Program-made: the position numbers and the translations under genes
DNA from: CAVPGH01 sp046726955
Lineage (GTDB): Bacteria; Acidobacteriota; Vicinamibacteria; Fen-336
NCBI GenBank assembly: GCA_046726955.1
Contig: JBKPBQ010000364.1
Span: forward strand, 1-9,179
DNA: 9,179 nt
Reading direction: 5' to 3'
Shown here: positions 6,345-9,179 of the stretch, one piece after another
How positions within the stretch are numbered: position 1 is the stretch's first letter
Layout of the letters: the number at the start of each line of letters is the position of its first letter
The notes under the pieces: generated by a model
What the model was told of the DNA's origin: nothing
Database searches by the model: none
Seen by the model: only the letters and a program-made list of their open reading frames with translations

Positions 6345-7693
6345 GCCCCTCGCCGCCGGGCGTCGGCTACCAGCGCTGGGTCATCTGCGCGCTGCTGTTC
6401 TTCGCGACCACGATCAACTACGTGGACCGGCAGGTCATCGGCATCCTGAAGCCGACGCTCGTTCAGCAGTTCGGCTGGGCCGACGAGCGCATCTACGCGG
6501 CGATCGTCTTCACCTTCCAGCTCGCGTACGCGATCGGCCTCTTCTTCGCGGGCCGGGTCATGGACAAGCTCGGCACGCGGCGGGGCTTCAGCCTCGCGAT
6601 CGTGCTCTGGAGCGTGGCCGCGATCGCCCACGCGGTCGCGGACCGGTTCCCGGGGCTGAAGCTGCCCACGGTCAACCTCGACTCCACGACGGGGCTCTCC
6701 GTGGTTCTCCTGTCCGGATCGGCCGCGGGCTTCGCGCTCGTGCGCTTCGCGCTCGGCCTGGGTGAGGCCGGCAACTTCCCGGCCTCGATCAAGACGATCG
6801 CCGAGTGGTTCCCGAAGAGGGAGCGCGCGCTCGCCACCGGCATCTTCAACTCCGGCACGAACGTGGGGGCGCTCGTCACCCCGATCGTCGTGCCCTGGAT
6901 CACGCTCCACTGGGGCTGGCAGTGGGCCTTCATCGGCACCGGGCTCACGGGATTCCTCTGGCTCGCGTGGTGGATGGCGAGCTACCGGCCGCCCGAAGAG
7001 CACCCGCGGATCTCGCCCGCGGAGATGGCATACATCCGGAGCGATCCACCCGAAAAGGTCACACCCATCCCCTGGCGCAAGCTCTTCCCGCACCGCCAGA
7101 CCTGGGCCTTCGCTATCGGCAAGTTCATGACCGACCCCATCTGGTGGCTCTACCTCTTCTGGATCCCGGACTTCTTGAGCCGGAGCCACGGCCTCGACCT
7201 GAAGTCGATCGGCCTGCCTCTCGTCGTGATCAACCTCGTGGCCGACGAGGGCAGCATCGGAGGAGGATGGCTCTCCTCGTCGCTCCTCAAGCACGGCTGG
7301 AGCGTCAACGCCGCGCGCAAGACGGCGATGCTCGTGAGCGCGCTCGCCGTCGTGCCGATCATGTTCGCGTCGCGGGCGTCGAGCCTCTGGGTGGCAGTCG
7401 GCCTCATCTCCATCGCGACCGCGGCCCACCAGGGCTGGTCCGCCAACCTCTTCACGCTCACGTCCGACATGTTCCCGCGGCGGGCGGTGGGCTCCGTCGT
7501 GGGCTTCGGGGGGATGGCGGGAGCGGTCGGGGGGATGCTCATCTCGATCCTCGTAGGCGAGATCCTGCAGCGAACGGGCAGCTACGTCCCCATCTTCTTC
7601 ATCGCCGGCTTCACCTACCTCGCGGCCCTCGCCATCATCCAGCTTCTCGTGCCGACCCTCGCGCCACCGAACCTCGAGGAGACGCCGGCATGA
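6341..7693 (+). CDS. MFS transporter, ACS family, ExuT-like hexuronate carrier
   Basis: A 450-aa inner-membrane proton-coupled carrier of the anion:cation symporter branch of the major facilitator superfamily, the group holding ExuT (hexuronates) and GudP (glucarate). Features seen: NYVDRQVIG at 26-34 in the first helix, the loop 2-3 motif GRVMDKLGTRRG at 71-82, the family hallmark LGLGEAGNFPASIKTIAEWFP (138-158), RALATGIFNSGTNVGA (162-177), and SDMFPRRAVGSVVG (375-388) in the C-terminal half. Hydrophobic segments fit about 12 helices; I did not compute them. Residues about 101-122, between helices 3 and 4, look longer than I expect for the family. The GTG start has a weak ribosome binding site and lies 10 bp after the SDR stop. 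The stop overlaps the uxaC start. Lying directly before uxaC makes glucuronate/galacturonate the likely substrate, but sequence alone does not separate this from other sugar acids. Confidence 0.88.
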   Translation: MSPSPPGVGYQRWVICALLFFATTINYVDRQVIGILKPTLVQQFGWADERIYAAIVFTFQLAYAIGLFFAGRVMDKLGTRRGFSLAIVLWSVAAIAHAVADRFPGLKLPTVNLDSTTGLSVVLLSGSAAGFALVRFALGLGEAGNFPASIKTIAEWFPKRERALATGIFNSGTNVGALVTPIVVPWITLHWGWQWAFIGTGLTGFLWLAWWMASYRPPEEHPRISPAEMAYIRSDPPEKVTPIPWRKLFPHRQTWAFAIGKFMTDPIWWLYLFWIPDFLSRSHGLDLKSIGLPLVVINLVADEGSIGGGWLSSSLLKHGWSVNAARKTAMLVSALAVVPIMFASRASSLWVAVGLISIATAAHQGWSANLFTLTSDMFPRRAVGSVVGFGGMAGAVGGMLISILVGEILQRTGSYVPIFFIAGFTYLAALAIIQLLVPTLAPPNLEETPA

Positions 7694-9129
7694 AGCCCTT
7701 CCCCGCTCCCGATTTCCTCCTCGAGACCGACCTCGCCCGCGAGCTCTACGAAGGGGCGAAGGACCTGCCGATCGTCGACTACCACTGCCACCTGCCGGTG
7801 GACCAGATCGCGCTAGACCACCGCTTCCGCTCCATCACCGAGATCTGGCTGGAGGGCGACCACTACAAGTGGCGGGCCATGCGGTCGGACGGAGTCGCCG
7901 AGCGCTACTGCACGGGCGTCGCCTCGGACTGGGAGAAGTTCGAGGCGTGGGCGCGGACCGTGCCGCACACGCTCCGCAACCCGCTCTACCACTGGACGCA
8001 CATGGAGCTGCGCCGGCCCTTCGGGATCGAGGAGCTGCTCTCCCCGAAGACGGCGCGCGCGGTCTTCGACCGCTGCAACGAGCGGCTGCAGGAGCCGGGC
8101 TTCACGACGCTCGGGCTGCTGAAGCAGTTCCGGGTGGCCGCCGTGTGCACGACGGACGATCCCGCGGACCCGCTCGACCACCACCAGGCGCTCGCCCTGC
8201 GTGACGATCCCGAGACGCGCGTCTACCCGACGTGGCGCCCGGACCGCGCGCTCGGCGTCGACGACCCGCCGGCGTTCAACGAGTGGCTGAACCGGCTGGA
8301 AGCGGCGGCGGGGGCGTCGATCGGCGGGTTGACGCAGCTCCTGGACGCTCTCGACCGGCGGCACGCCACGTTCCACGCGGCAGGCTGCCGGGCCAGCGAC
8401 CACGGCCTCGAGCACCCCTACGCGGAGCCGTGGGCGGACACGGAGGTCGCGGCCACGTTCGACAAGGCCCGCGCCGGCCGCAGCCCCGAGCGGGGCGAGG
8501 TCGTGCGCTACCGCTCTTTCCTCGTCCACCGCTTCGCGCTCATGGACCACGCGCGCGGCTGGGTGCAGCAGTACCACCTGGGCGCGCTGCGCAACAACAA
8601 CACGCGGCTGCGCCGCACGCTCGGCCCGGACACGGGCTTCGACTCCATCGGCGACTTCGAGATGGCCCGGCCCCTCGCCCGCTTCCTGGACCGGCTGGAC
8701 GAGACCGACCAGCTCGCGAAGACCGTCCTCTACAACCTGAACCCGGGCGACAACGAGCTCTTCGCCACCATGATCGGCAACTTCCAGGACGGAAGCGTCC
8801 CCGGGAAGCTCCAGTACGGCACGGCCTGGTGGTTCCTGGACCAGAAGGACGGCATGGAGGCGCAGATCCGCGCGCTCTCCAACCTCGGCCTGCTGTCCCG
8901 CTTCATCGGGATGGTGACGGACTCGCGGAGCTTCCTCTCGTACTCGCGCCACGAGTACTTCCGGCGGCTGCTCTCCAACCTGCTCGGCAACGACGTGCGG
9001 CAGGGGCTCCTGCCCGACGACCGCGCGCTTCTCTCAGCCCTCGTCGCGAACGTCTGCTTCTTCAACGCGCGGGACTACCTGGGCCTCCCGTTGGGAACGC
9101 TGGCCGCCGGCGTCTCGCCTCCCGCCTGA
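7690..9129 (+). CDS. uxaC: Glucuronate/galacturonate isomerase UxaC
   Basis: Uronate isomerase (EC 5.3.1.12) converts D-glucuronate to D-fructuronate and D-galacturonate to D-tagaturonate in the cytoplasm, the first step of the hexuronate pathway. The protein has 479 aa, as expected for this member of the amidohydrolase-like superfamily. Recognisable motifs in order: DYHCHLP at 30-36 (metal-binding H32 and H34), LLKQFRV...CTTDDP at 143-158, ASDHGL at 235-240, QYHLGALRNNN at 294-304, LYNLNPGDNE at 347-356, KLQYGTAWWF at 373-382, and TDSRSFLSYSRHEYFRR at 410-426. All key motifs appear intact. The ATG overlaps the transporter stop (ATGA), with GAGGAG at 7676-7681 eight bases upstream, so translation is coupled. 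The open frame reaching further upstream only shadows the transporter. No mannonate dehydratase (UxuA), KDG kinase or aldolase is seen; they would have to lie downstream or elsewhere. Confidence 0.96.
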   Translation: MKPFPAPDFLLETDLARELYEGAKDLPIVDYHCHLPVDQIALDHRFRSITEIWLEGDHYKWRAMRSDGVAERYCTGVASDWEKFEAWARTVPHTLRNPLYHWTHMELRRPFGIEELLSPKTARAVFDRCNERLQEPGFTTLGLLKQFRVAAVCTTDDPADPLDHHQALALRDDPETRVYPTWRPDRALGVDDPPAFNEWLNRLEAAAGASIGGLTQLLDALDRRHATFHAAGCRASDHGLEHPYAEPWADTEVAATFDKARAGRSPERGEVVRYRSFLVHRFALMDHARGWVQQYHLGALRNNNTRLRRTLGPDTGFDSIGDFEMARPLARFLDRLDETDQLAKTVLYNLNPGDNELFATMIGNFQDGSVPGKLQYGTAWWFLDQKDGMEAQIRALSNLGLLSRFIGMVTDSRSFLSYSRHEYFRRLLSNLLGNDVRQGLLPDDRALLSALVANVCFFNARDYLGLPLGTLAAGVSPPA

Positions 9130-9179
9130 TCGCGCGACGCACTCCGCCCGCGAGGCTGTCGTTCGGTCGCTCCAGGCTC
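9130..9179. other. Short tail after uxaC, nothing recognised
   Basis: The last 50 bases hold no convincing start site, terminator hairpin or promoter that I can see. Confidence 0.5.

Noticed and set aside
6805..7689. Apparent long N-terminal extension of UxaC
   Set aside because: It shadows the transporter gene in another frame. UxaC has its usual length from 7690 with a good GAGGAG site.
1..9179. CRISPR arrays, tRNA/rRNA genes, transposons, direct repeats or attachment sites
   Set aside because: Looked for by eye and not seen; the window is almost wholly filled by six metabolic genes.

Overview
The window is a very GC-rich stretch (near 70% by eye, not computed) of a bacterial chromosome. 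It holds six tightly packed genes, all on the + strand, for the catabolism of deoxysugars and uronic acids. Gene density, ATGA-type overlaps, strong GC bias at codon third positions and the protein types (RhaI/RhaEW rhamnose route, ACS-family MFS carrier, UxaC) suit a free-living heterotroph that degrades polysaccharides. Acidobacteriota, Verrucomicrobiota, Planctomycetota or similar high-GC groups are possible. Nothing here fixes the phylum, and no rRNA, tRNA or mobile element is present.

Left block (3-5478), rhamnose to lactate to pyruvate. A 5'-truncated lutB (iron-sulfur subunit of the L-lactate oxidation complex) overlaps lutC. After 22 bp comes a 693-aa fusion of rhamnulose-1-phosphate aldolase and a short-chain lactaldehyde dehydrogenase (RhaEW/RhaD type). 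A 64-bp gap then leads to an L-rhamnose isomerase of the Pseudomonas stutzeri RhaI type. Together these would turn L-rhamnose into L-rhamnulose, split the phosphorylated ketose into DHAP and L-lactaldehyde, oxidise the aldehyde to L-lactate, and oxidise lactate to pyruvate. The rhamnulokinase, lutA, a rhamnose carrier and a regulator are not in the window; lutA is expected just upstream of base 1.

Boundary (5479-5553). The 75-bp gap after rhaI holds a small GC hairpin followed by ATTT, then a perfect TTGACA box with a weak -10 candidate 18 bp on, then a GGGAG ribosome binding site in front of a GTG start. I read this as the end of the rhamnose operon and the promoter of a second one.

Right block (5554-9129), hexuronate use. 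A classical SDR oxidoreductase, an ExuT-like MFS transporter and glucuronate/galacturonate isomerase UxaC are joined by start/stop overlaps. The carrier would import hexuronate and UxaC would isomerise it to fructuronate or tagaturonate. The SDR is a good candidate for the next reductive step, taking the place of the usual UxuB/UxaB long-chain dehydrogenase; that assignment is inference.

The pairing of rhamnose and uronate operons suggests the host feeds on a polymer rich in both sugars, such as a rhamnogalacturonan, ulvan-like material or a rhamnose/glucuronate exopolysaccharide. I see no wholly new system. The most interesting points are the complete rhamnose-to-pyruvate layout, the unassigned SDR, and the stop/start relay that appears to couple the SDR gene to the transporter gene through a five-codon reading frame.
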